Below are positions 17,830 to 29,909 of a stretch of DNA of 64,000 nt, piece by piece; the first letter of the stretch is position 1; every line of letters starts with the position of its first letter. The stretch spans positions 347,807 through 411,806 of the forward strand of contig NZ_NAPS01000002.1 in the NCBI RefSeq assembly GCF_004323185.1, in the 5' to 3' direction. This DNA comes from Westiellopsis prolifica IICB1. GTDB taxonomy: Bacteria > Cyanobacteriota > Cyanobacteriia > Cyanobacteriales > Nostocaceae. Made by a program: the position numbers and the translations under genes. Under the pieces are notes generated by a model that was not told the DNA's origin, made no database searches, and saw only the letters and a program-made list of their open reading frames with translations.

Positions 17830-19533
17830 TCACAGATGAAAACTATATATTTTCTGCGTTTCCAACTGTTCACAACAAATTGATGAAGGTAAGGTATCTG
17901 CTGAGAAAGTTTGGCGGTCTAGTTGCACTTGCAGATTACTTAGGGGATCTATACCAGGAGAAATCAAAAACTCTAGCTTTTGTACATAAGGTAGACTGAC
18001 AACGTAATCAAGAATTTGCCCGATCGCTTGCACATAAGGATGATTTTTTTGTTTGTACCAGTCATGAGTTGCTAGTCGTGGTTGATCAAACCCCAGATGT
18101 ACTGTTAGAGATGGTTTGTCAAACAAGGCGATCGCTAAGGGACGCGCTTCTTCTTGTAATAATAAATCATGAGTTTTCGCTAAATGGCGTAGTTTCTCCA
18201 AGCGTTCGTAGCGTTCTGTCACTCCTTGTGGGTCATCTTCCCAGTGGATCGCCATTGTCAGCAAATATGTTTGCAACAGCATGTGACCCAATTTTGTCGC
18301 TTTTGTACTCAGGTAATAGGAGTTGTAGTCATTAGCTTCAATTAATAATGGCAGGCGATCGACTACTTCTAGACTATAACCTTTTAACCCCGCAATTTTA
18401 CGGGGGTTGTTGGTAATTAAACGTATTTGATGTACACCTAAATCCATGAGCATTTGCGCTCCCATGCCATAGTTACGCAAATCCGCTGGAAATCCTAAAC
18501 GTTCATTAGCCTCAACTGTATCCAGCCCCATATCTTGTAATGAGTAGGCTTTTAATTTATTAATCAGTCCAATTCCTCGTCCTTCTTGGCGTAGGTATAC
18601 TACAACACCTTTACCCGCACTTTCAATCATTTTCAAGGCTGCTTGTAGTTGCATCCGACAATCACAACGCAGAGAACCTAAAGCGTCACCTGTTAAGCAT
18701 TCTGAGTGCATTCGCACCATCACCGGCTCATCTTGAAACGTCGCTGGATCACCTTTAACAATCGCTACATGCTCAGTGTTGTCTAATGTATGACGATATG
18801 CATAGATATTAAACTGTCCGAATTGACTGGGCAATTTGGTGACAGTTTCGCGAATAATCAAGCGATCGTGCTGAAGACGGTAGCTGATTAAGTCCGCAAT
18901 ACTGATAATCTTCAAGTTATGCAGTTGAGCATACTGAATTAATTGTGGTAGTCGCGCCATCGAGCCATCAGGATTTTGGATCTCACAAATAACTCCAGCT
19001 GGGTATAGCCCTGCTAATCGAGCTAAATCAACACCTGCTTCTGTATGTCCGGCTCTTTTTAAGACACCTCCCTCCTTGGCACGTATAGGGAAGATGTGAC
19101 CAGGGCGGCGTAAATCGCTGGGTTTTGTGGTGGGATTAATGGCAACTTGGATAGTCTTAGCACGATCTTCCGCGGAAATACCCGTAGTTACACCCAGATG
19201 AAAGCCAGCATCTATACTTATAGTAAAGGCCGTTTGATTATCGTATGTAGTATTGTGGCTCTCGGCAACAACATTACTCACCATCAAAGGCAAGTCTAAT
19301 TCATCTAGGCGATCGCCCGTCATTGCTAGACAAATCAACCCCCGCGCTTCTACCGCCATGAAATTGATTGTGTCTGGAGTCGCAAATTGAGCAGCACAAA
19401 TCAAATCGCCTTCATTTTCTCGGTTTTCGTCATCCACTACCACAATGACACGGCCAGCTTTCAAATCTGCCAAAGCGGCGTCAATCGAATCAAATTTAAA
19501 GGCTTGGGTTGAAGTTGTCTTGATCTGAGACAC
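17830..19533 (-). CDS. ribBA: Bifunctional riboflavin synthesis protein RibBA
   Basis: A 567-residue fusion. The N-terminal half is 3,4-dihydroxy-2-butanone-4-phosphate synthase ([14 protein letters not shown] near residue 33, [13 protein letters not shown] near 160). The C-terminal half is GTP cyclohydrolase II (zinc cysteines in [17 protein letters not shown], and RQEGRGIGL). Together they supply both precursors of riboflavin from ribulose-5-phosphate and GTP. After the GCHII core, about 140 extra residues (from about 425) form an additional domain seen in cyanobacterial RibBA, with no catalytic motif I recognise. I see no FMN riboswitch in the 305-bp upstream region. Divergent from argC. 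Confidence 0.94.
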   Translation of the reverse strand: MSQIKTTSTQAFKFDSIDAALADLKAGRVIVVVDDENRENEGDLICAAQFATPDTINFMAVEARGLICLAMTGDRLDELDLPLMVSNVVAESHNTTYDNQTAFTISIDAGFHLGVTTGISAEDRAKTIQVAINPTTKPSDLRRPGHIFPIRAKEGGVLKRAGHTEAGVDLARLAGLYPAGVICEIQNPDGSMARLPQLIQYAQLHNLKIISIADLISYRLQHDRLIIRETVTKLPSQFGQFNIYAYRHTLDNTEHVAIVKGDPATFQDEPVMVRMHSECLTGDALGSLRCDCRMQLQAALKMIESAGKGVVVYLRQEGRGIGLINKLKAYSLQDMGLDTVEANERLGFPADLRNYGMGAQMLMDLGVHQIRLITNNPRKIAGLKGYSLEVVDRLPLLIEANDYNSYYLSTKATKLGHMLLQTYLLTMAIHWEDDPQGVTERYERLEKLRHLAKTHDLLLQEEARPLAIALFDKPSLTVHLGFDQPRLATHDWYKQKNHPYVQAIGQILDYVVSLPYVQKLEFLISPGIDPLSNLQVQLDRQTFSADTLPSSICCEQLETQKIYSFHL

Positions 19534-19838
19534 GGATTTTAACTACCAAAGGTAAATTTTTTTTACAAATCCTATATATCAGATTGTACCGTAGTCGTTG
19601 ATCATTGGTCATATTTTCACGCGCCCTAAGATGAGTTATTTTTCATATAACATAGCGAAAAAGTCTACCGCTAAAATTAGGTTTTAGTACTCAAATTCTG
19701 TCATAGTTCAACAATCATCAGGGGTTAGCTATTCAATCTTGCGCCGTCATATGCTAGGAGCTAATAGCTTTGAGCTAAAGCGTCAATTGTTGATAGCTAA
19801 CAATAGGTTAACCAAAAACGGATAAGGATCTTATTATC

Positions 19839-20897
19839 ATGGGCAATTTGAGACGCGTACCCGTTGGGATTGTAGGCGCGTCAGGCTATGGTGGTGTTCA
19901 GTTGGTGCGTCTACTGATTGATCATCCAGAAGTAGAACTTGTTTACTTAGGTGGTGATAGCACTGCTGGTAAGCCGTTTGGGGATATATACCCACATTTG
20001 GCTCATACAGTCAATCTATCGATAGAAGCAGTTGATCCAGAAATTATTGCTCACCGTTGTGAAGTAGTTTTTCTCTCTGTACCGAATGGTCTGGCTTGCC
20101 AGCTTGCTCCAAAATTACTGGAGAAAGGATGTAAAGTACTCGATTTGAGTGCTGACTATCGATTTACCAACTTAGCAACTTACACAGCTTGGTACGGTAA
20201 ACAACGTCAAGATACTGCTACTGCGGCAACAGCAGTGTATGGACTACCAGAATTGTATCGCGATCGCATTGCCGAAGCCCAATTAGTCGGGTGTCCCGGT
20301 TGCTATCCTACCGCCAGTTTGCTTGCACTCTCTCCACTCCTCAAACAAGGGTTAATCGTCCCCGAAACAGCCATCATTGATGCTAAATCTGGCACATCGG
20401 GCGGCGGACGGGAAGCTAAAATCAACATGTTGTTAGCCGAAGCAGATAACTCTCTAGCAGCCTATGGTGTCGCCCGTCACCGCCATACACCGGAAATTGA
20501 GCAGATTTGCAGCGAATTAGCAGGTCATGAACTCACCATTCAATTTACTCCGCATCTCATCCCGATGGTGCGCGGTATTTTATCCACAGTGTATGCTTCC
20601 TTACGCGATCCTGGCTTAGTCAGAGATGACTTAATTACCATTTACCGAGCTTTTTATCGCAACTCTCCTTGGGTGAGAATTTGTGATCCCGGTATTTATC
20701 CCCAAACCAAATGGGCTTGTGGTAGTAATCTTTGTTATATCGGTATAGAAGTTGACCCACGCACAGGCAGAGCGATCGTCATGTCAGCGATCGACAACCT
20801 CATCAAAGGACAGGCAGGTCAAGCAATTCAGTGTATGAACATCATGATGGGCTGGGATGAAACTTTGGGATTACCGAAGTTAGGATTTTATCCATAA
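19839..20897 (+). CDS. argC: N-acetyl-gamma-glutamyl-phosphate reductase
   Basis: The third enzyme of arginine synthesis, NADPH-dependent, reducing N-acetylglutamyl-phosphate to the semialdehyde. It has 352 residues. The N-terminal NADP-binding motif [17 protein letters not shown] is at about 8-24, and the catalytic Cys lies in [16 protein letters not shown] (near 155). [11 protein letters not shown] and the later HRHTPEIEQ are family signatures. The ATG at 19839 follows AAGGAT at a suitable distance. An STRR array begins immediately after the stop. Confidence 0.95.
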   Translation: MGNLRRVPVGIVGASGYGGVQLVRLLIDHPEVELVYLGGDSTAGKPFGDIYPHLAHTVNLSIEAVDPEIIAHRCEVVFLSVPNGLACQLAPKLLEKGCKVLDLSADYRFTNLATYTAWYGKQRQDTATAATAVYGLPELYRDRIAEAQLVGCPGCYPTASLLALSPLLKQGLIVPETAIIDAKSGTSGGGREAKINMLLAEADNSLAAYGVARHRHTPEIEQICSELAGHELTIQFTPHLIPMVRGILSTVYASLRDPGLVRDDLITIYRAFYRNSPWVRICDPGIYPQTKWACGSNLCYIGIEVDPRTGRAIVMSAIDNLIKGQAGQAIQCMNIMMGWDETLGLPKLGFYP

Positions 20898-20968
20898 CGG
20901 GGAAAGGGGACAGGGGATCGGGGAAAGGGGATCGGGGAAAGGGGACAGGGGATCGGGGAAAGGGCATG
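20898..20968. repeat. STRR heptad array (GGGGAAA / GGGGACA / GGGGATC)
   Basis: About ten consecutive 7-bp units alternate GGGGAAA, GGGGACA and GGGGATC directly after the argC stop. A C-rich inverted counterpart (CCCCTTT, CCCCGAT units) lies at 21030-21084 before the enolase stop, so the two could form a long hairpin between the convergent genes. Confidence 0.9.
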
Positions 20969-21082
20969 AATCAGTTAACATTTAACAGTTAACAGTGAGC
21001 AGTTTAATTTTGATAACTGATAAGTCTTCCTTGTCCTCCTTGTCCCCCTTGTCCCCTTTCCCCTTTCCCCGATCCCCGTTCC

Positions 21083-22363
<1,281 letters not shown>

Positions 22364-22849
22364 CTATTTGTTTGTCCTTTTTGTGAATTAGTTCTTACCG
22401 CTGAACACAAACACTCACAGTGGCTGGCTCGACTATCTAGCATAGGATGTTGGGAGATGCTTGAGGGAGAGATTAATGAAGATTTTAGGGGTTAGGGATT
22501 GAGGATTGAGGATTGGGTATAACGTAACTCAAGCAGAATCTATCGTAGTTCCCAGTCCTTCAGTTTCTGTGTCTCAAACCACAGTTCAACATAGATGCAC
22601 ATCGATAAATTTAAAAATAGTTCATAGTTGCTTATTGCTTATTGGTTGTTAGTTGTTAGTAATTGTTAACCATAACCAATGCCCAATTCTCTATGCCCCA
22701 TGCCCATCCCTCACGAGTTCCTCATCTTTTACCTGTAGCTTGCAAGTAGTACTCTGTCAACCGCAGTTGCATGTCGAAAAAGACTCGGTGCAGTTTCCGA
22801 AATATTAATACTTAACTGACGTATATACATTCTTTACAGATAAAAAACT
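22364..22849. other. Intergenic region, no gene seen
   Basis: This 486-bp divergent spacer between eno and the radical SAM gene contains short heptad-like repeats (GGATTGA units near 22495-22515) and copies of TTGCTTATTGGTTG and CCCATGCCCATCCC-type low-complexity sequence (22625-22715). No ORF or RNA gene is supported. It must contain both promoters. Confidence 0.5.
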
Positions 22850-23476
22850 ATGACTCAAAATAAAACCGACTCATACATGTCACTTATGGAGATTCCTGCC
22901 GGATATCTTAACATTATGGGCTATGTAGATGAATCTGAAGTGAATGGCCCTGGATGTCGTGCTGTAGTTTGGGTACAAGGATGCTTGCGAGAATGTCCAG
23001 GTTGCTTTAATACAGAATCTTGGTCATTTGAGATTAATCAACTTGTAACTATAGATTATCTGGCAGAAAAAATTCTCAGTAATTCCCGCAATCAAGGTGT
23101 GACTTTTTCTGGTGGCGAACCCTTTTGGCAAGCAGCGACCTTGGCAAGTGTAGCCCGCAAAGTTAAAGCAGCTGGACTCAACGTCATGTCATTTACTGGT
23201 TTTACTTTAGAGCAATTACAATCTGAATACGCTCCTGCTGGCTCTCAAGAATTATTAGACCAGTTAGATATACTTATTGATGGTCCCTACATTCAATCAC
23301 TAGCGCTAAACTCACCCGATTCTCCTGTTTCATCTAGTAATCAACGGGTTCACGTTTTCAATCCAGCTTTGCAAGATAACATTTCTTGGGCAAGCGATCA
23401 AATCGAAATTCATATTTTTAAAGATGGTAGCCGACTTGTAACTGGCTACCGGGGAAAATTGGAATTGGGAGATTAG
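22850..23476 (+). CDS. Radical SAM activase-like protein (NrdG/4Fe-4S single-cluster family)
   Basis: A 208-residue protein with the radical SAM cluster motif CX3CX2C (Cys45, Cys49 and Cys52 in QGCLRECPGCFN) and the SAM-contact motif FSGGEP (86-91). The small size and the WVQGCLRECPGCFN form resemble activating enzymes of anaerobic ribonucleotide reductase (NrdG) and related glycyl-radical activases. No nrdD-like partner is adjacent. Members are found in cyanobacteria without an obvious glycyl radical enzyme, so the substrate is unknown. An alternative start is Met10. A 21-bp tandem array follows the stop codon. Confidence 0.8.
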   Translation: MTQNKTDSYMSLMEIPAGYLNIMGYVDESEVNGPGCRAVVWVQGCLRECPGCFNTESWSFEINQLVTIDYLAEKILSNSRNQGVTFSGGEPFWQAATLASVARKVKAAGLNVMSFTGFTLEQLQSEYAPAGSQELLDQLDILIDGPYIQSLALNSPDSPVSSSNQRVHVFNPALQDNISWASDQIEIHIFKDGSRLVTGYRGKLELGD

Positions 23477-23502
23477 GAGATTAGGAGATAGGTTTGGCAC
23501 AG

Positions 23503-23690
23503 CAACAAGTTGTGTCGTTACGACAACAAGTTGTGATCTAACGACAACAAGTTGTGTCATAACGACAATAAGTTGTGTCATAACGACAACAAGTTGTGTC
23601 GTAACGACAATAAGTTGTGTCATAACGACAACAAGTTGTGTCGTAACGACAATAAGTTGTGTCATAACGACAACTTGTTTTGACAACACG
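23503..23690. repeat. 21-bp tandem repeat array, 8 full units
   Basis: Eight 21-bp units start at 23503, 23524, 23545, 23566, 23587, 23608, 23629 and 23650, followed by a diverged partial unit at 23671. The consensus is CAACAAGTTGTGTCATAACG plus A, with CAATAAGTTG alternating with CAACAAGTTG in the later units. Each unit has the imperfect dyad ACAAC-aa-GTTGT. It lies between the radical SAM gene and the glyoxalase gene. Because 21 is a multiple of 3, the minus strand is open across it (VVVMTQL repeats), but I consider that ORF spurious. Confidence 0.95.
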
Positions 23691-23756
23691 TAAACGCTTG
23701 GCAGTTTAGAATATTTAGAGAACAATCACGACCAATCACCACAACCGGAGATAGTT

Positions 23757-24188
23757 ATGCGACTTCTACACACAATGCTGCGTGTTGGCAATTTGGAAGA
23801 ATCGCTGAAGTTCTATTGTGAAATTTTAGGAATGAAATTGCTGCGCCAAAAAGATTATCCAGGGGGAGAATTTACTCTGGCTTTTATTGGTTATGGTGAG
23901 GAAAGCGACCACACAGTTATTGAATTAACTTATAACTGGGGCGTGGATAAGTATGATTTGGGTAATGGCTACGGTCACATAGCCATCGGAGTCGATGATA
24001 TTTATGCTAGGTGTGAAGAAATTAAAAAACGTGGTGGGAAGGTAGTACGAGAACCAGGGCCAATGAAACATGGTTCTACGGTCATTGCTTTTGTAGAAGA
24101 CCCAGATGGGTATAAAGTAGAACTGATTCAACTGGGTACTCAAGGTTCTACTGCCAAACAGGAAGAACAAAAACTTGTAACTCAGTAA
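23757..24188 (+). CDS. gloA: Lactoylglutathione lyase (glyoxalase I)
   Basis: A 143-residue vicinal-oxygen-chelate enzyme that converts the methylglyoxal-glutathione hemithioacetal to S-lactoylglutathione. Metal ligands are visible as His5 ([11 protein letters not shown]), Glu in VIELTYNWG, His in [11 protein letters not shown] and Glu in YKVELIQ. The motif [15 protein letters not shown] is typical of bacterial GloA. The length is slightly above E. coli GloA (135) because of a short polar C-terminal tail. The porin gene follows 29 bases later, so they may be cotranscribed. Confidence 0.93.
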   Translation: MRLLHTMLRVGNLEESLKFYCEILGMKLLRQKDYPGGEFTLAFIGYGEESDHTVIELTYNWGVDKYDLGNGYGHIAIGVDDIYARCEEIKKRGGKVVREPGPMKHGSTVIAFVEDPDGYKVELIQLGTQGSTAKQEEQKLVTQ

Positions 24189-24217
24189 TTCTGAGACAGA
24201 ATTGCGGGAGTATAGAA

Positions 24218-25939
24218 TTGAGCGTCAAGCAATACCGACCATGGAGGATTGATTCGCCAAAAATCTTAGCAGGGGGTTTAGTCGGTTGGGGTATTTTTAC
24301 CCACACTTACTTACCCTCAAGGGCGAATTCTCTGGAACTTCAACAGCCACTAGAAACTCAAAACCCTGACTCAAGTCTACAAGCGGCGATGCCAGAGGTT
24401 AATATACCCACAAATCAAAAAGTGGAAGTATTACCTCCAGATACTGATAATAGTACTTGGCAAACAGAGTTTTCCGCGATCGCCAACTCTAATTCGTCAG
24501 TAAAAAATAAATCGCTTGGTAGTCTGGGCGTCAATTCTGATTTACTAACACAGCAAACCTCTGTCTCAGAATTGTCTGATGTTAAACCCACAGACTGGGC
24601 TTATCAAGCACTAAAATCACTGATAGAAAAATATGGTGTCATCTCTGGTTACACAGATGGCACTTTTCGTGGTAATCGACCCATCAGCCGTTATGAGTTT
24701 GCTGTAGCTCTAGCAGCTACCTTAGATAAGGTATATGATACTATTGCCCAGACGATGAGCGATCGCTTAATCCGCGAAGACATGGTTGTCTTACGGCGAT
24801 TGCAAAAAGAATTTCGTTCGGCTTTGGATGATTTAAACCAACGTGTGGATAAATTAGAAGCACGCAACAGCGAATTACAAGCACATCAATTTTCTACGAC
24901 TACCAAACTACATGGTGAAGCGATTATTGCTTTGAGTGATGGTAGTGATGCTAATAAAACTGTAATTTCTCGTACGCGCTTAACCCTATCTACTAGCTTT
25001 AATCAACAAGACGTACTTGTGACTCAACTAGAAGCTGGTAACAATGGCGGTGATGCGATAGATTTGGCACAACAAGACGATGATAACTTGCTAGGAACCA
25101 CTGGTTTAATCGCCAATGGTGGTGGACTTGATTATGTAGAAGTAGACTCTGATCTCAAGTTGAGACGCTTACACTATACTTTTCGCCCTTCCCAAGATGT
25201 AGCGGTGACAGTAGGTGCAAAAATGTCACCACGAGATTTTATTGATCGTAATAAATATGCTAATAACGAAGCAGTTGATTTTAGTTCTAGCTTCTTTCTA
25301 AATAATCCTCTGATTGTCCAAAATCAAGTTGATCGCAATGGGGGTGCAGGTGCTGCTGTGCAGTGGAACCCTGGTGATGGTGAATTTACACTGCGATCGC
25401 TTTACATTGCTGCCGATGCTGACCAACCAAATTCTACCAGCACAGAAGGGGGTTTGTTTGGCGATCGCTATCAAGCCAGCGTAGAAGTTGAATACTCGCC
25501 CAGCGACAAACTAGCCTTGAGACTGCAATATACAAATGCTCTGATTAATAACACAGATATTAATGCCTTTGGCGTGAATGCCGAGTATAACCTCAACCGG
25601 AATGCAGGCATTTTTGGACGCTTCGGATTTGGTAACTACAATGGATATAATACCGCCATTGATGAGGATTTAGATTTACATCCAGTGACATGGGCTATAG
25701 GTGTGGGTTTCCGTAACCTCTTGCTTCCTGGTACAGTTGCGGGTGTGGCGATCGGTCAACCTTTTGTCAGCGAAGATTTAGGAAACGCAACTCAGACAAA
25801 TTATGAAGCTTTCTATAATCTCCAACTTAGTGACAATCTCAGTATCACCCCAACTTTTTCACTAGTAACAAACGCCGATAACGACAGTTCTAACGGTACT
25901 ATTTGGCAAACTACCCTTAGAAGTGTATTCTCATTTTAA
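24218..25939 (+). CDS. Outer-membrane porin with SLH domain (OprB family, iron-uptake porin type)
   Basis: A 573-residue cyanobacterial SLH-porin. The N-terminal segment resembles a signal peptide (about 15-37). An SLH domain spans about 119-172 (LSDVKPTDWAYQALKSLIEK and DGTFRGNRPISRYEFA), which binds the pyruvylated cell-wall polymer. A short coiled coil (about 180-225, VVLRRLQKEFRSALDDLNQRVDKLE) follows, then an OprB-type beta-barrel to the terminal Phe (TLRSVFSF). The start is a TTG at 24218; no better ATG is in frame upstream of the SLH domain. These abundant porins permit passage of small solutes and inorganic ions. Confidence 0.88.
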   Translation: MSVKQYRPWRIDSPKILAGGLVGWGIFTHTYLPSRANSLELQQPLETQNPDSSLQAAMPEVNIPTNQKVEVLPPDTDNSTWQTEFSAIANSNSSVKNKSLGSLGVNSDLLTQQTSVSELSDVKPTDWAYQALKSLIEKYGVISGYTDGTFRGNRPISRYEFAVALAATLDKVYDTIAQTMSDRLIREDMVVLRRLQKEFRSALDDLNQRVDKLEARNSELQAHQFSTTTKLHGEAIIALSDGSDANKTVISRTRLTLSTSFNQQDVLVTQLEAGNNGGDAIDLAQQDDDNLLGTTGLIANGGGLDYVEVDSDLKLRRLHYTFRPSQDVAVTVGAKMSPRDFIDRNKYANNEAVDFSSSFFLNNPLIVQNQVDRNGGAGAAVQWNPGDGEFTLRSLYIAADADQPNSTSTEGGLFGDRYQASVEVEYSPSDKLALRLQYTNALINNTDINAFGVNAEYNLNRNAGIFGRFGFGNYNGYNTAIDEDLDLHPVTWAIGVGFRNLLLPGTVAGVAIGQPFVSEDLGNATQTNYEAFYNLQLSDNLSITPTFSLVTNADNDSSNGTIWQTTLRSVFSF

Positions 25940-26150
25940 ATTGGGGATCGGGGAGCAGGGAGCAGGGAGCAGGGAGCAGGGAGCAGGGAGCAGACTTGTT
26001 AAATAATTCTTCCTTGTCCTCCCCTCTCTCCCCTCATTTCCTTGTCCCCGATCCGCGATCCCCAATCCCCGTACTCTATGAGAAGCCGCTGACGCGTCTA
26101 CGCGAAGCGTCTCCTCTGGAGAATCCCCGATCCCCAATCCCTAAAATCTG
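25940..26150. repeat. STRR heptad arrays and dispersed palindromic repeat
   Basis: GGGAGCA units run about six times in 25948-25993. A C-rich mixture (CCCCGAT and CCCCAAT units) follows at 26042-26070, and a copy of a GACGCGTCTACGCGAAGCGTC-type repeat lies at 26092-26112. Another palindrome, AGACGTGCCATGGCACGTCT, is at 26310-26329, and AAAATCT heptads lie at 26370-26402. No gene is supported in 25940-26410. Confidence 0.85.
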
Positions 26151-26410
26151 CAACCGTAGATACAAGCGGATGGCAGCAAATCATGCTGGGATAATCATTT
26201 AAGAATAAATAGATGAAAATAAACTTAACTATATTACGAAAAGTAAATGCATTGGAAACCCTTACAAATGACCAATGACAAATGACCAATGACGACCCTA
26301 AATAGTATCAGACGTGCCATGGCACGTCTCTACATTTGTGCCGACATACTTATTATGTCCGTAGTAGTTTAAAATCCAAAATCTAAAATCTAAAATCTAA
26401 AATTGTAAAG

Positions 26411-29083
26411 ATGCAGCCTACAGATCCAGATAAATTTACAGATAAAGCTTGGGAAGGAATTGTCAAATCTCAGGATATAGTACGTGCTTATCAACAACAG
26501 CAATTAGATGTAGAACATTTAATAATTGCTCTATTACAACAAGAAAATGGGTTAGCAGCACGAATTCTGAATCGTGCTGGTGTAGATGCTAACCGTTTGC
26601 TACAGCAACTAGAAGATTATATCCGGCGTCAGCCCAAAGTTGGCAGAAGCGATCAGCTTTACTTAGGGCGCTCTTTAGATACTCTGTTAGATTTAGCCGA
26701 AGAAGCAAGAGTCCGGATGAAGGATTCTTACATCTCTGTAGAACATATGTTGCTGGCTTTTGTGGAAGATGAACGTATTGGGCGACGGATTGTCAAAAAC
26801 TTTAATCTAGATTCTGCCAAGTTGGAATCTACTATTAAAGTAGTTCGTGGTAGCCAAAAAGTGACAGACCAAAATCCCGAATCTCGCTATGAAGCTTTGC
26901 AAAAATTCGGTAGAGACTTGACAGAACAGGCAAAAGCTGGAAAACTTGACCCGGTCATTGGACGAGATGACGAAATTCGGCGAGTGATTCAGGTATTATC
27001 TCGGCGTAGTAAAAATAACCCGGTCTTGATTGGTGAACCAGGAGTTGGTAAAACTGCGATCGCAGAAGCTTTAGCACAACGTATTATCAATGGTGATGTC
27101 CCGGAATCTCTGAAAAATCGCCAACTTATTGCCCTGGATATGGGTAGTTTGATTGCTGGAGCCAAATACAGAGGTGAGTTTGAAGACCGTCTCAAATCAG
27201 TTCTCCGGGAAGTTACTGAATCCAATGGTCAAATTGTCTTATTCATTGATGAGCTACACACCGTTGTGGGCGCGGGTTCCGGACAACAAGGCTCAATGGA
27301 CGCCGGCAATTTGCTCAAACCAATGTTGGCACGAGGAGAACTACGGTGTATTGGTGCTACTACTTTGGATGAGTATCGTAAATACATTGAAAAAGATGCA
27401 GCCTTAGAACGGCGTTTTCAACAAGTATTTGTTGATCAGCCCAGTGTGGAAAATACTATTTCTATCCTGCGCGGACTCAAAGAACGTTACGAAGTCCACC
27501 ACAATGTTAAAATATCAGACTCAGCGTTGGTGGCAGCTGCTACACTTTCAGCTAGGTATATTAATGACCGCTTTCTGCCAGATAAAGCCATTGATTTAGT
27601 AGACGAAGCCGCCGCCCAGCTGAAAATGGAGATTACCTCTAAACCAGCAGAATTGGAAAATATTGATCGTCGCCTGATGCAGCTAGAAATGGAAAAGCTA
27701 TCCTTGGCGGGAGAAGAGAAAGCTGTACCGCAAACCAAAGAGCGTTTAGAGCGAATTGAGCTAGAAATCAGCAATTTAACCGCCAGACAGCAAGATTTGA
27801 ACGGACAATGGCAAGGTGAAAAGCAATTATTAGAGGCGATTAGCGCCTTGAAGCAAGAAGAAGAAAAATTACGGGTACAAATAGAACAAGCAGAACGGGC
27901 TTACGATTTAAATAAAGCTGCCCAATTAAAGTATGGCAAATTGGAAGGAGTACAACGCGAGCGCGAGGCGAAAGAAACTGAACTCCTGAAAATTCAGAGT
28001 CAAGGTAAAACCCTGTTGCGGGAACAAGTGACTGAAGCTGATATTGCTGAAATCGTCGCCAAATGGACAGGAATTCCCGTCAATAGTTTGTTGGAGTCAG
28101 AACGCCAGAAATTACTTAAACTCGAACACCATCTGCACGAAAGAGTCATCGGACAACAGGAAGCTGTCTCAACTGTTGCTGCTGCTATTCGTCGCGCCCG
28201 TGCTGGGATGAAAGATCCTGGTCGCCCCATCGGATCATTTTTATTCATGGGACCCACAGGAGTTGGGAAAACCGAACTCGCCCGTGCTTTAGCCCAGTTT
28301 CTGTTTGATTCCGATGATGCGCTAGTGCGGTTGGATATGTCTGAGTATATGGAGAAACACTCGGTTTCTCGGTTAGTCGGTGCGCCTCCAGGATACGTGG
28401 GTTACGAAGAAGGCGGTCAACTGTCGGAAGTGATTCGCCGTCGTCCCTATTCGGTGGTACTGCTGGATGAAGTGGAAAAAGCCCACCCCGATGTATTTAA
28501 TATTTTACTACAAGTACTTGATGACGGTAGAATCACGGATAGCCAAGGGCGAACCGTTGATTTTCGCAATACTGTGATTGTCATGACAAGTAATATTGGT
28601 AGCGAACACATCTTGGATGTTTCTAGTGATGACTCCCAGTATGAGAAAATGCGAAATCGGGTAATGGATGCTTTGCGATCGCACTTCCGCCCCGAATTTC
28701 TCAACCGCATTGATGATTTAATTATCTTCCATGCCCTCAATCGCAGCGAAATGCGCCAAATCGTACTTATTCAACTCAAACGGGTAGAAAACCTCTTAAG
28801 AGAGCAAAAAATCTCTTTAGAAATATCTCCTGCGGCGTGTGATTACTTAGTAGAAGTCGGATACGACCCAGTTTACGGCGCCCGTCCGATTAAACGGGCA
28901 ATTCAAAGAGAAGTAGAGAATGCGATCGCTACCAAAATTTTAGAGAATACCTTTATTAGTGGGGACACAATTGTCATTGATAAGGCAGATCACGACTTAA
29001 CCTTTAGTAAAAAAAAGGTAGTGCAAATACCAGTACCAGAAAATACCAACTCCTACATCCTGGAAGCATCCCGCGAAGCATAG
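26411..29083 (+). CDS. clpB: ATP-dependent chaperone ClpB (disaggregase)
   Basis: An 890-residue HSP100 protein that, with DnaK, pulls polypeptides out of aggregates. In order: the N domain (residues 1-150); NBD1 with Walker A GEPGVGKT (about 207) and Walker B LFIDELHT; the coiled-coil middle domain (about 410-530); NBD2 with GPTGVGKT (about 613) and [11 protein letters not shown]; and the C-terminal domain. The middle domain distinguishes it from ClpC and ClpA. Cyanobacteria usually carry two clpB genes, one heat-inducible; which one this is cannot be decided. I see no CIRCE element in the upstream 470 bases. Confidence 0.95.
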   Translation: MQPTDPDKFTDKAWEGIVKSQDIVRAYQQQQLDVEHLIIALLQQENGLAARILNRAGVDANRLLQQLEDYIRRQPKVGRSDQLYLGRSLDTLLDLAEEARVRMKDSYISVEHMLLAFVEDERIGRRIVKNFNLDSAKLESTIKVVRGSQKVTDQNPESRYEALQKFGRDLTEQAKAGKLDPVIGRDDEIRRVIQVLSRRSKNNPVLIGEPGVGKTAIAEALAQRIINGDVPESLKNRQLIALDMGSLIAGAKYRGEFEDRLKSVLREVTESNGQIVLFIDELHTVVGAGSGQQGSMDAGNLLKPMLARGELRCIGATTLDEYRKYIEKDAALERRFQQVFVDQPSVENTISILRGLKERYEVHHNVKISDSALVAAATLSARYINDRFLPDKAIDLVDEAAAQLKMEITSKPAELENIDRRLMQLEMEKLSLAGEEKAVPQTKERLERIELEISNLTARQQDLNGQWQGEKQLLEAISALKQEEEKLRVQIEQAERAYDLNKAAQLKYGKLEGVQREREAKETELLKIQSQGKTLLREQVTEADIAEIVAKWTGIPVNSLLESERQKLLKLEHHLHERVIGQQEAVSTVAAAIRRARAGMKDPGRPIGSFLFMGPTGVGKTELARALAQFLFDSDDALVRLDMSEYMEKHSVSRLVGAPPGYVGYEEGGQLSEVIRRRPYSVVLLDEVEKAHPDVFNILLQVLDDGRITDSQGRTVDFRNTVIVMTSNIGSEHILDVSSDDSQYEKMRNRVMDALRSHFRPEFLNRIDDLIIFHALNRSEMRQIVLIQLKRVENLLREQKISLEISPAACDYLVEVGYDPVYGARPIKRAIQREVENAIATKILENTFISGDTIVIDKADHDLTFSKKKVVQIPVPENTNSYILEASREA

Positions 29084-29089
29084 TTAAAA

Positions 29090-29245
29090 GGGATCGGGGA
29101 ACAGGGGGGGAGTAATGTAGAGACGCGATGAATCGCGTCTGGGAGTGTGGGGAGCAGGGAGCAGGGAGACAAAGGAGAATACCAATGCCCAATGCCCAAT
29201 GCCCAATGCCCAATGCCCCATCCCCAATGCCCCATCCCCAATGCC
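29090..29245. repeat. Repeat cluster after clpB
   Basis: This contains the palindrome AGACGCGAT-ga-ATCGCGTCT at 29121-29140 in a 43-bp block that is almost identical to 47641-47683. It is followed by GGGAGCA heptads (29151-29168) and about eight CCCAATG/CCCCAATG-type heptads (29186-29247). No gene is present between clpB and the fibrillin gene. Confidence 0.9.
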
Positions 29246-29324
29246 CAAAAAGGTGTCATACCCTCCTTGACAAAGACTGAATCATGGAATATCCTTCAGT
29301 CGCAAAGAAAAATTTTTTGTCAAC

Positions 29325-29909
29325 TTATGCTTTGGTCAAAACAAATACACTACCCTCGTTACCCCTGCCAATTCGTAGTTCGCTATCTAAGTAAGTGATA
29401 TCCAACCAGCCTTGTTGTTCGTTGCTGTTGAGAGAAAAATCAATAGCAGTAAATTTTTGACCACCTTCTATTTGTTGGATATATTTGTCTGGAGACTTGT
29501 AGTCTATTAAACGTTGGAAGCCAAGTATTGATCGCTCAAATTTCACTTGGACACGACGACCTGAAACTGGTTCAAATTTGGCAGCGACGCTAACTATACC
29601 TTCAAGAAAAGGTAAACCATAAATTTCAGCAATGTTGTAAACGCTGTTAGTTTTAACACGAATACATTGATAAATTTGTCCCAGTTTATACAAAGGGAAG
29701 CGATCAAGATTCAAAAGTGCCTTACTGGTGGTATAAAGAAGTCGCCAATTACCATCAAGTAAATCGCCAGCTTCCACCGGGCGTGGTGTGGGATTAAGGT
29801 CTTCGAGATTGGCGATCGCCATCAAAATAGCTTGTCTATCTTGTTCGCTTGCCAAAAGACCACGATTTTTACCAGCAATAGCTTCTAATAAAGTCGCTTT
29901 TGTGAACAT
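29325..29909 (-). CDS. PAP/fibrillin (plastid-lipid-associated) family protein
   Basis: A 194-residue protein of the plastoglobulin/fibrillin family shared by cyanobacteria and chloroplasts. Family motifs are GDLLDGNWRLLYTTSKALLNLDR, YQCIRVKTNSVYNIAE and the C-terminal DITYLDSELRIGRGNEGSVFVLTK signature. There is no signal peptide. Fibrillins are lipocalin-like proteins associated with thylakoid lipid structures and stress protection; the exact ligand here is unknown. The 3' end faces a repeat-rich spacer after clpB. Confidence 0.92.
   Translation of the reverse strand: MFTKATLLEAIAGKNRGLLASEQDRQAILMAIANLEDLNPTPRPVEAGDLLDGNWRLLYTTSKALLNLDRFPLYKLGQIYQCIRVKTNSVYNIAEIYGLPFLEGIVSVAAKFEPVSGRRVQVKFERSILGFQRLIDYKSPDKYIQQIEGGQKFTAIDFSLNSNEQQGWLDITYLDSELRIGRGNEGSVFVLTKA

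Noticed and set aside
19534-19838. FMN riboswitch upstream of ribBA
   Set aside because: I looked for the conserved RFN-element blocks and did not see them.
23330-23725. Minus-strand 131-codon ORF with VVVMTQL repeats
   Set aside because: It is the translation of the 21-bp tandem array, open only because 21 is a multiple of 3. It has no ribosome binding site and overlaps the radical SAM gene.
29004-29259. Repeat-encoded ORFs (HWALGIGHW type) after clpB
   Set aside because: Translations of CCAATGC heptads without coding character.
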